DNA of 64,000 bases from Telopea speciosissima (lineage: Eukaryota > Streptophyta > Magnoliopsida > Proteales > Proteaceae): contig NC_057922.1 of NCBI RefSeq assembly GCF_018873765.1, positions 16,009,563 to 16,073,562 of the forward strand, given 5' to 3'. The position numbers were made by a program, and so were the translations under genes. Below are positions 10,901-37,204 of the stretch, one piece after another (the stretch's first letter is position 1; the number at the start of each line of letters is the position of its first letter). The notes beneath the pieces are model-generated. The model saw only the letters and a program-made list of their open reading frames with translations, made no database searches and was not told the origin of the DNA.

Positions 10901-13900
10901 CTGGCTTGCTTTATGTTGCTCCAAGCACAAACCGTTCAACAAATCTGCTGATACAAAAATATTAAGAAAAATGAATCTGGATAATTGCTCTGTTGATGCA
11001 AATGATCAGACAGTTCCAAATTCAACAAAAAATTGATCATATGCATCAATCTGAACCTCGAGATTTAACTAGAACAAGAATCAAACCTTCTTATCTGGCC
11101 ACTTGTATGATGGCATTGCTGTTTCTCCTTCAGATGTCTGTATAATGCCAATGCCTCCAGTTCTCCCAGTTGTGCCTGATGCAACAAAGGAGAACCCTTT
11201 CCTCGGAAATCTTGTAAATAACATTAGATTGGCCGCATATCTTCTAGAAGAACTAGGAAATAATTTAGCCCAACACTTTGACCCTCGCTCTCCTGCCACA
11301 TTGTATTTCAAATAAGGAAGGAAGAAAGAAGCTTTCTATGATCACATTGCCAAAGAGAAAGAGAGAGAGAGAGAGAGAGAAGAAAAGGAAGGAAAAGAAT
11401 CTTCAGTTCAATTTGTTCAAATTCAATCCCAATGAAGATCCCAAGACAGATACTACCTTTCATCACGTTACTTAGAGAAGTACACAAAGTTGAGATGGCA
11501 TTATCCTAAATGAACAAGCACAACAAGAATGATAGCAACTAGGTGCAAGCAAATCATCAAATTCAGGGTAAATTTGCTTTACCATGTCACAGACACGAGA
11601 AATAAGAATTTATGCAGGTTAAGGAAGAATACACCTGGGAAGAAAGTTTTGAGATGGATTCGACAAAGAGAATGAAGAAGAAAACCAACAGCAAACATGC
11701 AGCCATGCAAAATAGCCACCATAGTTGTCAAGGCGGTGGAGGGGTGCCTAAGCACTTAGGCAACAAGGCGCCCGCCTAGGCGACCAAAGCGCCCAAGTGT
11801 TATTTTTTATTTCCCATCTTTTCTAACATTATTTAGTATGCTACAATATATACCTTATATCATCAAAAATCAACATTAAGCCACATTAAGTCAGCAAAAA
11901 TCAACATTAAGCCACATCAAGTCATAAAAAATCAACATTAAGTCACAACATGTCATCAAAAATCAATATTAAGCCGCATCTAGTCATCAAAAATAAACAT
12001 AGAACTAAAAGAAAGCAAAATTGAAGAAGCAAGCTATTGGAAGTTTGAAACAATCAAAACATACATTTGGTTTCTATTGTTCATGGAATTGGTCACTATC
12101 CTGGTATACCTAGTCTCACATTTGGTTTATACTATTCTTAGAAAATATGACCTTACTTATTTGGAAGGCCATCTCCTTTGACGTCTCTTCTAAAGTCAAC
12201 TGTGGTCGCATTCGTCGTATTTTGGACTCCCCTAGGAACAGGCATATTGTTGTTTCCTGGGGTCTTGATCTGTCTCTTTTGAGGTCCCCCTCCTCTGCGT
12301 AGGCTGGGCTGGTCGTCATTCCCTCCCCCCCCCCCCCTCTCTCTCCTTCCCTTGTATAACCCTCCCCTTTTTTTCCCCTCCCTGCCCCCTCCTAGGGTAT
12401 GGTAATATATTCATTCATCCAAAAAAAAATAAAATTAAACTGCTCTTGATTTAGAGAAATGTTCTAGTTCTCTAAGAAGTTTGACTGGTCAAATGATTTT
12501 ATTTTTACATGACTTTTTGTATTAGGTAGAGCATAAAACCAGCTTTCCAACAAATCCAATATTGCTTAGTCTGATTTATATTGAAGGAGTTGCGTTCTGG
12601 TCAAACCTTATTTGGTGTGCGCGAATGTTGTCAAAATTGATCTGAAGGAAAATTATTTTTCAATATATCCAAACAAATGAATATTTTACCGCTCTTTTGG
12701 TTTTTATCAATATTTACCATATTAAAATTTATAGAATTTTTAGATTTGAGAAAAACCTCAGCATTAGAAAGTTGAAAATTTCACCTATCGCCAAAAATCC
12801 AGTTTTTGTTCTTGAACTAGGGGTTGACTTTTTATCCTTTTGGAATTTAATTTTTTTTTACTATTTTTATTGGCTTCAAATAGGGGGTATTTGCTTATCT
12901 ATGAATAATATCTTAAGTCAATGACTTAAAATGATATTTGGCATAAATAAAGGTCAAACTTGGTTCGATACCACTATGGCGTTCCATATTCACTAAGGCG
13001 ACAGTCGCCTAGACCCCACAGAATCCGCCTAGACGCCTAGGCGACGCCTTGACAACTATGATAGCCACACGAATTCACAACATAAACTCAGCATTTCTAT
13101 TCCAATCAACTACTTCCATCGTAGGTGCTTACATATAATTAAAAGAAACCCAACTCAATATGGAAACAAATCTTAAGCAAATCCCTACGTAACCAACTTC
13201 CTGCCAAAATAATATATAAAAGATTACATATTATCTATCCCAATGAAGAAAATAAATATTGATCTACCAAACCCCTTGGACCAAAAAGTTGGGTTGGGAT
13301 GGTTGTGTCTTGGCTTGGGACTCCAAAGTGGGTCGTTCCAGTCCAAACTCGGCAACTCAACTGTATCAGGAGCTAACCACCATTCTGCAGAATTGGGGTT
13401 GAAGAACCAAATGTTCTAGCAAGTCAGGCATATTTCAGTATCACCAAACATACAATCATGCCTCCATGAGTCTCAGTGCACACCTCATAATCATTTATGA
13501 TCAAAATCGTGCAAGTCTTGGTGAATAGCATGTTACTTAGTTTGCATAACTGGATATTAGACCAACATCCTCTGTAATCGATGGCTAGGAACGACCATAT
13601 CTTTGCACTTAAATTAACCAAATTCAAAACATGTAATCATACATTATACTCTTAGGATTGCTAAACAACAAATAGGTCTCACTTTTATCATTGTCCCAGC
13701 ATTTTCATTTTTTAATAAATACCATAATCCCATCTTTACCTTGAAAATGATGCCATTTACACTGAATGATAGAACAGCTCATGTCTAACAAAAAGAGAAA
13801 GAAGAAAACAAGACTTGTTTGCCACTTGATTTCTGCATATAACTTGTTTTCCTCAACTGCAGAATACTAGTTTTACTTCAGTTCAGTTGTCTGCCATCAA

Positions 13901-14514
13901 ACACAAAGGACAGAGATCTAGAAAAATCAATCACACATACCAAATTCGTCAATGACAAAAGACAAATCAAGGTTACAATGGCCAACTAGGATCCCACTTA
14001 TTTCACTGATATAATCAAGTTGTTAACCCTACCCAACCATAAAGATGAATGAAGCATGCACATATTTTCTGTTTACTATATGTATCCACTCTGAAATTCA
14101 AAAATGAAGCCAGAAAGTAATTTCTAAACAAGTCATCTCTGAAGTCCAAATCCTTGCTCTCGTGCAGCAAGTTACAGAAGAGTAGACACTCCTTTAAAAG
14201 CCCGACAAGGGAATTAAATTATTGTCACAACAGATTGAGGGAAATGTAAAGGAATTGAGATAAAGAATCTCAACTCTCACTACTAACATGCCCCAGAAAA
14301 AAGAGGACATCGTCTTTTTTAGTCTGTTACATTAGACAACACTACTGATTCAGTCATTCTTAAAATTATAGATGCCCATGAAAGTTAAAGCTGAAGAGGT
14401 TTCTGGGAAAGAAGAAGAGTGACCATTAAAAGGATAGGGAGATTAGAGCTAAAGGAAGAACTCACGTCCGAAGGGTGAGAGTGCAGCGGAAGCGGACAAG
14501 GCAAGCGGTACCAT
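1914..14514 (-). CDS. NDC1: NDC1: type II NAD(P)H-quinone oxidoreductase, 3' end off-window
   Basis: Seven coding exons, read downward: 14514-14466, 11292-11087, 5994-5899, 3514-3448, 3336-3153, 2903-2810 and 2129-1914. All join in phase and end at GT donors, giving 304 residues; about 200 C-terminal residues lie beyond the left edge. Residues 1-85 are a Ser/Arg-rich presequence starting MVPLALSASAALS, the first in-frame ATG after a stop. The first dinucleotide fold GGGFGG is at 93-98, followed by YTALRLESL and the FKPMLYELLSG block; WLVLALGAEAKLDVVPGA spans the exon 5-6 join, and a second fold, VAIVGCGYSGVELAAT, begins at 255. The family reduces quinones with NAD(P)H, and NDC1 in Arabidopsis is dual-targeted to plastoglobules and mitochondria and needed for phylloquinone synthesis. 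Oddity: residue 91, just before the first GGG, is Lys (AAA) where I expect a hydrophobic residue. Confidence 0.9.
2700..2753. repeat. C-run and A-run in NDC1 intron 6 border region
   Basis: A run of C followed by a run of A sits just beyond the donor of the NDC1 exon ending at 2810, inside the intron. It is simple sequence with no coding meaning; its length may be unreliable. Confidence 0.7.
3945..4595 (-). mobile_element. RTE-type LINE reverse transcriptase remnant in NDC1 intron 3
   Basis: Minus-strand translation in shifting frames gives RT domain pieces in order: MPDDWRRSIVVPIYKNKGDI, NNYRSIKLMSH, NQFGFMPGRSTIEAIYLLRR, HLVCIDLETAYDRVPRDLI, then PYLFALIMDELTKNIQDEV and WCMLFADE. The catalytic FADD motif is degraded to FADE and there are stops and frameshifts, so the copy is dead. 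It lacks the endonuclease domain and the 3' C-terminal part and lies wholly in an NDC1 intron, in the same orientation as the gene. Confidence 0.9.
4600..5898. other. NDC1 intron 3, no gene seen
   Basis: The stretch is AT-rich intron sequence between the RTE remnant and the NDC1 exon at 5899-5994. Short open frames (for example 4814-4999 and 5474-5674) show no recognisable domain, compositional coding signal or splice logic. Confidence 0.5.
7447..8896 (+). mobile_element. Inserted LTR-like sequence of about 1.45 kb
   Basis: The insert interrupts a repeat copy and is flanked by TAGGAA. It contains a TATA-like TATAAAAGG at about 7943, then GACTCCAAGCCTC and a GC-rich stretch with inverted CCGGTTGAC/GTCGACC words (8150-8240), and ends with an AATTCACCCCCCTCTTGGG block typical of the 3' end of some plant copia LTRs. 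No clear TG...CA ends were found, so the class is uncertain. A 166-bp hAT-like MITE is nested inside it. Confidence 0.45.
8493..8658. mobile_element. hAT-like MITE (CATAGTTGTCAAGGCG family), 166 bp
   Basis: It begins CATAGTTGTCAAGGCG and ends with the inverted form GACAACTATG. The interior is a series of short GC-rich words (GCCTTGG, GGCGACC, CCTAGG) that can fold back. The flanks GATCACAC (8485-8492) and GATCACAT (8659-8666) match at 7 of 8 positions, as expected for an 8-bp hAT target duplication. It shares its termini with the 1.34-kb element at 11720-13060. Confidence 0.8.
9060..9980. other. NDC1 intron 2, no gene seen
   Basis: Low-complexity AT-rich intron sequence. The open frame on the minus strand around 9453-9641 has no recognisable domain and is treated as chance. 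Confidence 0.5.
9981..10146 (+). mobile_element. Au-type SINE, plus orientation, in NDC1 intron 2
   Basis: It starts GGCCTTGGCGCAACAGTAAGG, carries TTGTGACCAAGTGG and the box B word GGGTTCGAGTC, GGAAACAGCCTCTG, then GGGAGCCTCGTGCACCAGG and a short T-rich tail. This matches the Au SINE order seen in the copy at 1471-1638. A C-run of 14 interrupts the region near 10088. Flanking target duplications were not clear. It could be misread as a tRNA gene because of its A and B boxes. Confidence 0.88.
10150..11086. other. NDC1 intron 2, no gene seen
   Basis: Intron sequence between the Au SINE and the NDC1 exon at 11087-11292. It is pyrimidine-rich near its left end. No domain, repeat ends or RNA gene was recognised. 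Confidence 0.5.
11357..11382. repeat. (GA)n microsatellite
   Basis: A run of AG/GA dinucleotides in NDC1 intron 1, simple sequence. Confidence 0.8.
11861..12000. repeat. 31-bp tandem repeat, about 4.5 copies
   Basis: Units begin CATCAAAAATCAACATTAAG and continue with a variable CCACATTAAGT-like end. Four full units and part of a fifth follow head to tail with point changes. They lie inside the hAT-like element and may be subterminal repeats of that family. Confidence 0.85.
12150..12436 (+). mobile_element. L1-type LINE 3' tail nested in hAT-like element
   Basis: A plus frame reads LIWKAISFDVSSKVN, then IRRILDSPRNRHIVVSWGLDL, which resembles the C-terminal tail after the zinc-knuckle region of plant L1 polyproteins. 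It is followed by pyrimidine-rich sequence, a long C run and an A-rich tail at 12421-12436. The copy is extremely 5'-truncated. Confidence 0.65.
13069..14465. other. NDC1 intron 1 remainder, no gene seen
   Basis: AT-rich intron between the hAT-like element and the first NDC1 coding exon. Short frames such as 13424-13627 (minus) show no domain. Confidence 0.5.
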
Positions 14515-17164
14515 TTGTCTTAGAAAGAGAATAGTATCAGTCTCCGGCGTGGATTGGCTCTGTAATTGAGATTGGAACTTGGACGAATTGACTGAATGGT
14601 GAACACGAAGCAAATCACAAGCCTTGATACCAAGGCAGCAGCCTCTATGGCTGTGGCTCTATTTGCTCGACGAAGCGTGTTATACTGGTATAGCGTGGTA
14701 GAGCTTGAAGCATGGATTGAGGTATCGGTATCAGATCGGTTGGATCAGCACGGTTTCGGTCAATAGTGTCATATCGATTCTTGGCCGATGTTGGGATGCA
14801 AATCTGGCTGTCAGATCGGTAACGGATCCAGTGGGGCGCTGTCTGCTGAGTGGGATGCAGGGACCATGCCGCGTGCGCCAGCCAATGACAGCACATGCAG
14901 TGGGAATAAAAGGGGTGGCCCATCATATGTGGGGGCATGGCGGTCATTCCCACCCCTATCATCTATGTCCCATGCAAAAAACATTATCTCAATTTATTCT
15001 AATTCTGAATTATGTAAATGGTACGGCTTACATATATAACAGTAAAAAAAAATGTCATATTCAAACTCTAAAACTAAAATTGAAATACAAAACTAATTAA
15101 CCTCTCTTCTATGACTCCGACAACAACAACAGGAATAAAATAACAAGAATAATCCCCTAATAAATCCATTGTGTAATTGCATTAGTTCTTTCCTTCTTAA
15201 TGAACTCGACTCCATTGAATTAGGTCACAAATTTAAGGTTCCTTATAGTTTTCTCGACGTTGTGTGTGGCATGTATCTTGAAAAAATATTTTTGAACTGC
15301 AACTCCATAAGTGGGGAGGACAAAGTGATTTATAATTGGATGAGGAGAAAATTGTTGTCATCGTAGCATATCTGTCAATTCATTCATAAATCTACATCCT
15401 TCTTGTTTTACCTTGATGATGTTTCATACACCATTGTAGAGAATACCCATCTTTCGTTGCCAAGGTCACCCTAGTAGAATGTCACAATATGCCAATCGGG
15501 TGATTAGGCAAACCACATGGTACAATAATGGCTCAAACTATAAGTGTACCCAAGCTATTGTACTGGCATGTTCCCAAATTGTAAGTCCAAAACCTCGCAT
15601 TTATATGGATTTTTTTTTAAGAACTATTTTTATGAGAGGTTGAGTACTCGAACAAAATCAACAAAGATAAAATTTGCTTTTGCCTTGGTATCAATGACCA
15701 AATGAACATCTGTAGAACTATCACCGTATAGAATAATACATTTATGGCTGAAAGAGGGGAGTCTTCTCAACTAGTTATTTGAAAATGATGTAAAATTAGC
15801 GGAGTGATCTTCAATCTCTGTTTTTTTTTTTTTTTTGTCAGAGATCTTCAATCTCATTATCATGACCATCATTACGACACACAATATTATTCAACCACTC
15901 ACTGTCTTTGATATCCTCGATATCTCTTTCTTTCATCCTTAAGGATTCAGGGTGGAGACCTGTAAACCAAAGAACTTTTGAACATGTTCTTCAAATAGTT
16001 GTACTTCTCTTTAGGTTTATTGGTATAAGCAACTACCACATTGATAGACCCGCAACCATAGTTGGCCAGTTATAGTTGAATATCGATATTCAAAACCAAA
16101 CCATTTACCGAAATTGAATCAAGTCGCTTGCATAAAAAATTTGTGAAAATGTTTAATAAATGGTTTAATTTTGGTTTCAAAATTGAGACTGTTTAATGAA
16201 TGGTTTAAATTGAATCGATTAAATCAATGGTAAACCATTTAAATTGATGAATATATATACATAGTAAATTCCGTCATCCATGGTTAAAATAAATAAATAT
16301 GGTAAGAATAAACAAAACCCACTAAAAAAAAGTAAGAGTCATTCAAACCTTTTGTATAAAAAACTTAAACATATAAACAATTATAACACTACAATTATTA
16401 GAAGATAACATATAACAATAAACAATTGAATGTTAAGTTTACATATATTTCAATAAAAAATTAAAATAAAAAAGAATCCATTTTGATGAAAAAAAAAAAC
16501 CTTAATGAAAACCACTTAAAGCCATTTAAAATCAATCTGTTTAAACCGAAGCCGTTTATTAAACGGTTCAATTTTGGTTTGACCTAAAAAATGTTGCACC
16601 GAATCAAACTAAGACGTTTACATCGAAATGAAGCATTTAACATCCTTAACATTAGGAACGGAAGTCCAAATTCGAAGGGTCTCGTTGGTATGATTTGTAT
16701 TTGTATTTATTACCTATTTTTGATAAATCATTTGTGACAATAAATTATGATCTATAAATTATAATCATTTGGTTACTATGTGTACAAACTATTATATAAT
16801 TATAAATAGATTTGGTATGCCTATGTGCATAATATATTATGGTAAAAAGAATTGATATGCCTATGTGCACAGAAAAACCGTTTGATAAATCCTTTTTGTT
16901 TCAAGTGTTTTTGATAATAAAAATCAAAATTTTTGGCCGTGGAAGTTGATCCGGTTTGGGGCACGCTGGGCGGTTCATACGGTTCATGGTGGGCCCCACT
17001 TGCCACAAACCAAAAGGCCCCACCGAGGCCACTGCAAAGAAGACTTTGAAGTCGCATCTCGACAACCATTTCATAAAAATGGAAAAGAGGCAAAGCGAGC
17101 GAGAAACCACATGCGGAGTGGGGTTTCAGTTGGGGTGAATCAATGGCGGGTGGAAGAAGCCAGA
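14515..17164. promoter_or_regulatory. Divergent intergenic region between NDC1 and CDKE1
   Basis: The two genes are read outward from this 2.65-kb stretch, so both promoters must lie here. 14690-14970 is GC-richer, repeat-like sequence with short GGTATCGG/AGATCGG words. 16070-16650 is AT-rich with many direct and inverted copies of AAACCATTT/TTTAAACGG words, like a degraded foldback element. 16980-17050, next to CDKE1, is GC-rich with GGGCCCCAC and is a plausible core promoter or 5' UTR. No clear TATA box was assigned for either gene. Confidence 0.55.
15360..15760 (-). mobile_element. Possible degraded Ty3/gypsy pol fragment
   Basis: The minus strand reads CDILLG, a stop, then PWQRKMGILYNGV, similar to the 'ILGRPW' block after the retroviral-type aspartic protease of Ty3/gypsy elements. 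Upstream pieces (IDTKAKANFIFVDF, YKCEVL) could be the protease. Several stops interrupt it, so it would be long dead. The match is short and made by eye. Confidence 0.35.
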
Positions 17165-32557
<15,393 letters not shown>

Positions 32558-34848
32558 GGTAATGTTGAACTACTTTCTTATTCTACAACTAATCTCAGCA
32601 GTTGAGAGTAGCTCTTCATTTTTTTGTAAAAAATGTAAAACTAAGAGAAGCAAAATGTTGTTTTGAAATAGGTATCAAATAAGTTGATAGCTGATGTTAA
32701 AAAGAAAATTTGAAGAACTCTTTAATTTGTAATCATTTAGAATTTCTGCGCCCTGACTCGGTACTTTTTGATCATGGAAGGAACAAGTTTTGTGTTGCTA
32801 CTACATGGTGTACCATTGTTCACGCAGAAGAAACTTATTTTAGATTATAAATTGGCATATGCCAAATTTATTCGATGGATGCCAAGAACCAATAGTTGAA
32901 CCTGTTGACTCCAGTCAGTTGCAAGGAATCCTTGCCTTGTGCACGTTCTTGAAGTTGATAGCAATATGGAAGCACACAGCTTTCAATTGTTCTACAGGAA
33001 CACCTCTGTATGAACCCTGATGAGCGAGGCTTGTCATGTTGTACCAAAATCAAGTCTAGTCTGTGTCCTAGGACTCCCTTCACCATAATGTATCTGAGCA
33101 TGGGAAGGGATCTGTATTATCATTGTTTGTTACCAGCTATGTTATTATAGTGCAAATGTATCCGAGGGCGGGAAGGATCTGTATTATCTTTGTTAATTAC
33201 TAGCTATGTTATTATAATGCTTAACCCAACAGAAGGTATACATTTTTTTTGACAGGCAATGAGCCGTGTAGTATAGTGATTTAATTGCTGTACTGCTACA
33301 GAATATACTGATTTAAGGAGTGGAGCAAATTGGCTGTTTTTTAAACTTCTCAATGTGCTATATTGATTCAGTCACTTCTGGAGTTTAATGGCTTTTGACA
33401 ATAGCTTCTTGGTGATTCTCCTGTGGAAACCTGTTCTTTTCATTTCTAAGGGTCCTGCGGGTTTTATGGTTTGCAAATATGGTGAATGCCTGCGGAGGTA
33501 TTAAGCTGGAGTATAGCGGGCCTAATACAGGATCAGCGTGTAGCTCACTCATCCCTCGCTGCGTTGCATAGTTTATTTATTGAAGTTTCTGTAGATATAG
33601 GTGTTCGACTAGAAATTGGATTACATGATCAGCGTGTAACTCATCCCTTGCTGCCTTGCATGGGTTAATTCCCCCTCTTTCTATGTCTCACTTGATTATC
33701 AATAAGTTTCATTCCCTAGGCATGTAAATCTTTTTACTGCTAATTAAGCATGCTTTTCATCAAAACCTGAAAAGGAGATTCAGGTTAGATTCTGATGGAA
33801 AATTCTCTCTTCCAATTACCTGCTTGACCCAGTTTCCAGTGCCTCTAATTAGGGGTGGTGGATCCCACATAGGCAGAGTGTTCGGGCAGGTGTAGGGTGG
33901 TCATTGTGCCCCCTTTGTTAGAGACACCGGGGAACTGGGCCGGGCAGGAAACTGGAAGGGATAAAGATCCGATTTTGATGAGCAACTTGAATGAATTAGT
34001 AGTCTATTATACTATTGGGAAAAGAAAATTTTCTTTTGAATTTTGGATATTATAATAATGCTTGGAACCGGTTAGGAGCAGGAGCCGTTTAATGGTCTTG
34101 GATCTCAGGGTTGGAATCGTTTAGCTTATTGGTCCAATTTTGATCTTGACACTTTGGAATAGGAAATGTTAAAGGAATCGAACTAGTAGCCCAAACTGGA
34201 CCAATTAGCATCCTTAGTATTATTATTAATGCCAAATCCAGTCCATCGAATATGTCAATGCAGAATTCAATGTCAATGATTCCGTTCCTCTTCTCAAACA
34301 ATCTCTCTCTCCTTCTTGTTTTCTTTGAAGAAACTCAACTACTTACTTTTCCCCAAGTGACTCTTGGGTTTTTACAAAAACCACCAAAATCATAGTGTCT
34401 ACCAACCCAACATGGCGTAACACTAGACAAATTCAACTATTCTAGTGAGACTCATCTGAAACCATGATTGTCCGTTTTCTTGTCCGGATTTTCCAAGGCA
34501 ACATTAATTTTTAAGAATTTTATAGATAAAGAAATTGTCAATTAAGATAACTATTTGACAAGATTTAATAGAATAGCACAATTGTTATAATCATATTTAA
34601 TCCTTATTCTAAGAACTCTAACATTAAGAAACTTACAAATTTGATTCTAGCAAGCCAAATTAATCCTTTTTTTTTTTTTGGGGGGGGGGGGGGGGGTTGG
34701 TTTTCCTTATTATTTATTCCAAAAATCAGTACTAGTGGCAAAAGGAGAAAAGACATTAAAATCAGTATCAAAGTCAGATGACATAGATAAATCATCATAC
34801 TTGATCCCTCTATATAAAAGGATTAGAATAATAAGAGTTGAAAAGACC

Positions 34849-34879
<31 letters not shown>

Positions 34880-35240
34880 TTGAAAAGACCTGTAAGATTG
34901 ATAGTTAACCCTTATAATGTGGCGCCATGGATCATGCTAATACAATTCAAAACATATCTATGGATATTATGCAAATTATCAAAAAAAAAGATAAAAAGCT
35001 CATGGATATTATACACATTTATTATAAACGAAATTAATTTTAATCATCTCGCGCTTGAATCAATTGTGTTATTTGATAAACTATAACAACTTAGAATCTT
35101 ACTTCAATAAAAACAAAAAAAGATAAGAACTTAGAATATTAAATATCAAGACACTTAAAATATTAAATACCTCATTTAACTAAGGCTACATTTTATTGTC
35201 ATCAAAATGATGAAGTGAGAAGTTGTAATCTTCTTACCCC

Positions 35241-35271
<31 letters not shown>

Positions 35272-35760
35272 TAATATTCTTTTGATTTCCTTTTGTCCTT
35301 ATTCTGAAAGTTATTTAATGTAGGGATAAAAGGAGATTTGACTTGTCATTATGTTATTATTAAAAATTGCATATCTTTTGAGTAAGAATGCAAAATGATA
35401 AGATTTACCCTCATTGAAAAAATGTGTGGTACTAAAATGACAAATAAGTAAGGTTACATTTTTTTTCTCTTCACTAACCTAAATTATAACAAGATTTTCC
35501 CTTTCATTAAAATTGTTTATCACCCGTTAATCGAATATAAATTAATTAATTGTGCTGTATATTTCAATTTTATCTAAGAATCTTGGATACCTCAAAATCA
35601 ATTAAACTTGTTTTATGACAAGCTATTATAACAAAATTGAATAGTTGTGAGGTACCTATGTGTTGTACTTCATCAATTATTAATGCAAATGGGAGTTGAA
35701 TACTATGAGTGTTTGAGTTTGTGTTAGCATGATCCATGGTGAAAAAGAGAGTTATGTTAA
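32558..35760. other. CDKE1 3' flank and intergenic DNA, no gene seen
   Basis: The CDKE1 3' UTR should occupy the first few hundred bases. 33480-33670 contains a short duplicated phrase (GATCAGCGTGTA followed by CATCCCT.GCTGC). 34667-34696 is a T-run followed by a G-run, and 34850-34873 and 35239-35269 are long T and A runs. No coding exon was found. Confidence 0.5.
33821..33949. repeat. Foldback (MITE-like) repeat
   Basis: The left part CCTGCTTGACCCAGTTTCC and GCCTCTAATTAGGGG pairs imperfectly with the right part CCCCTTTGTTAGAGAC and GGGAACTGGGCCGGGCAGG. The core TGTTCGGGCAGGTGTAGG..GGTCAT resembles the core of the foldback at 62330-62455. Confidence 0.6.
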
Positions 35761-35979
35761 TTTAGTTTGTTTATGACCTCATTTAGTTGGGTTAAGACTA
35801 AGTTGAGTTGTATAGATTATTATATTCTTATTCAAATGAAAAGCCTTATCATGAAATTTAGTATATTAATTACTTGTTTAAATATATTGGATAGTATAAT
35901 TAAGGGGGAGGGTAATAGTACGGTTGTATATGCCACATCAACCGGCCACTTCTACAAATCTCACGTTCCACCCATGCAC

Positions 35980-36330
35980 CCTCTTCCATTACACTATTGC
36001 AAGTATATTGTCTTTGAGTGGGTCCTCTTCCATCTCAAAGGGAATTCTGTTTGCGATGTAATACGCAGAATGGCGTTTTCTACAATCATTTACAATATTT
36101 GGTGGGAGAGAAATTTGAGATGGTTCAACTCTTCATGTTCCAACCAACAAATTTGGTCTTTTATCAGCTTTGAGGTACAACAGAAATCCCTTTCGATTAT
36201 TGTTCCATATAAAGACTTTGGGAGAAACAAATGGAATGGTTTGGCATGGGACATTTCTCTTCAGTTTATGGCTCCCGATTATTTGGTAGTTGCTCTCCTT
36301 GCCCTCTTTATTATTGGTGAAGCTTGATCT
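35980..36330 (+). mobile_element. L1-type LINE C-terminal fragment
   Basis: The plus frame contains KGNSVCDVIRRMAFSTIIYN, then IWWERNLRWF and QIWSFISFEVQQKSLSI, the order found at the C-terminus of plant L1 reverse-transcriptase polyproteins after the zinc-binding block. It ends at a stop at 36327. The 5' part is missing and the open frame before about 35980 is not L1-like. Confidence 0.75.
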
Positions 36331-36399
36331 CAACTTAATCTAAGAAGTACTGATGATTCTTTTCTAATATCGGCGGTTTTTTGAGAGTCGTTATATTGG

Positions 36400-36690
36400 A
36401 GGCAATTTTCTACTTTCGAGGACTATGATTTCTCTGTATTGTACAGCGCAAGACACTATATAGGTGTTATCTCGTAAGGAGATGTGTGTGTGAAGATTTA
36501 TAATTTATTCATTGGAATGGCGGAAACTCTACTTATCGCTCGGTCATAGACGTAGCCCACCTTGGGTGAACCACGTAAATTTGTGTACTCTGTGTGTGTG
36601 TGCTCCCTTGTTTTGAGGAGGAGAGAGATAAACACATGGGAGTGTGGCGTAGCCAGACAAAAAACTACTTCCAATAAAGTTCTATAAAAA
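36400..36690 (+). repeat. Copia-type LTR end fragment
   Basis: ATCGCTCGGTCATAGACGTA followed by GGTGAACCACGTAAATTTGT and TGTGTGTGTG is the R/U5-like wording common in plant copia LTRs. It is followed by a short A-run at 36687. No matching second LTR is present. Confidence 0.55.
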
Positions 36691-37019
36691 AAAAGTCTTT
36701 GATGTACCTTCGTTTAAAAATAAATGTATTAAACTAAAAGGACAAAAAAGTAAAGTTTCAATTGGGGCATGCCCCTCACATTTCTCTGGGATGTTCTTAA
36801 AATTGATAGTTGCAATTCGACTTAATGCATAATTTATTTATGATCAAAAATAAAATAAAAAATCTTAATTAGAATTTTAGAACAAGATTTTCTCAAATTT
36901 AAGAAAGAGAGTTTCTTAGTCATAAAAAATCCAAAACCCCAAAATGATACATTTATCTTCGTATTCATGTTTCTTCTTTTTTTTTTTTTTCCCTCTTCTA
37001 GCGCCTATTTTTGGGTTCC

Positions 37020-37027
37020 TATAAATT
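37020..37027 (+). promoter_or_regulatory. Candidate TATA box of the NIP gene
   Basis: TATAAATT lies about 180 bp before the NIP start codon, which leaves room for a 5' UTR of roughly 150 bp. A pyrimidine-rich tract precedes it. Confidence 0.5.
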
Positions 37028-37204
37028 GGAATTGATCTTCTCAGTTACTGCTCACATTATCTATTTGTAACTACCAGAGTTACAACTCTGAGTTGATCCC
37101 TGTTTTTGGGATCAACTCTGAATTCTTTCCTTTCTCATCTCTCTCCTTTTCTTGGTTCTGTACAGTACTTCTATGTCTTATAATTAACTTCTCTGCTACT
37201 AGTG

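Larger units (their letters stand above)
11720..13060. mobile_element. hAT-like non-autonomous element, 1341 bp, perfect 8-bp TSD
   Basis: The left end is CATAGTTGTCAAGGCG and the right end is the inverted form CGCCTTGACAACTATG. ATAGCCAC occurs immediately outside both ends (11712-11719 and 13061-13068), a perfect 8-bp target duplication typical of hAT. Both subterminal regions are rich in GCCTAGGCG words. No transposase is present. The interior holds 31-bp tandem repeats (11861-12000) and a nested L1 tail (about 12150-12436). It sits in NDC1 intron 1 and shares termini with the 166-bp element at 8493-8658. Confidence 0.9.

Noticed and set aside
11861-12000. CRISPR-like array
   Set aside because: 31-bp units are contiguous with no unique spacers and lie in a plant transposon.
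16946-17164. Upstream in-frame extension of CDKE1 exon 1
   Set aside because: The frame is open but its sequence is unrelated to CDKE1; homologues start MG.G as at 17165, and the earlier ATG at 17143 meets a stop after nine codons.
35767-35975. Coding start of the 186-codon open frame
   Set aside because: Only the later part resembles L1; the first part is AT-rich with no domain.
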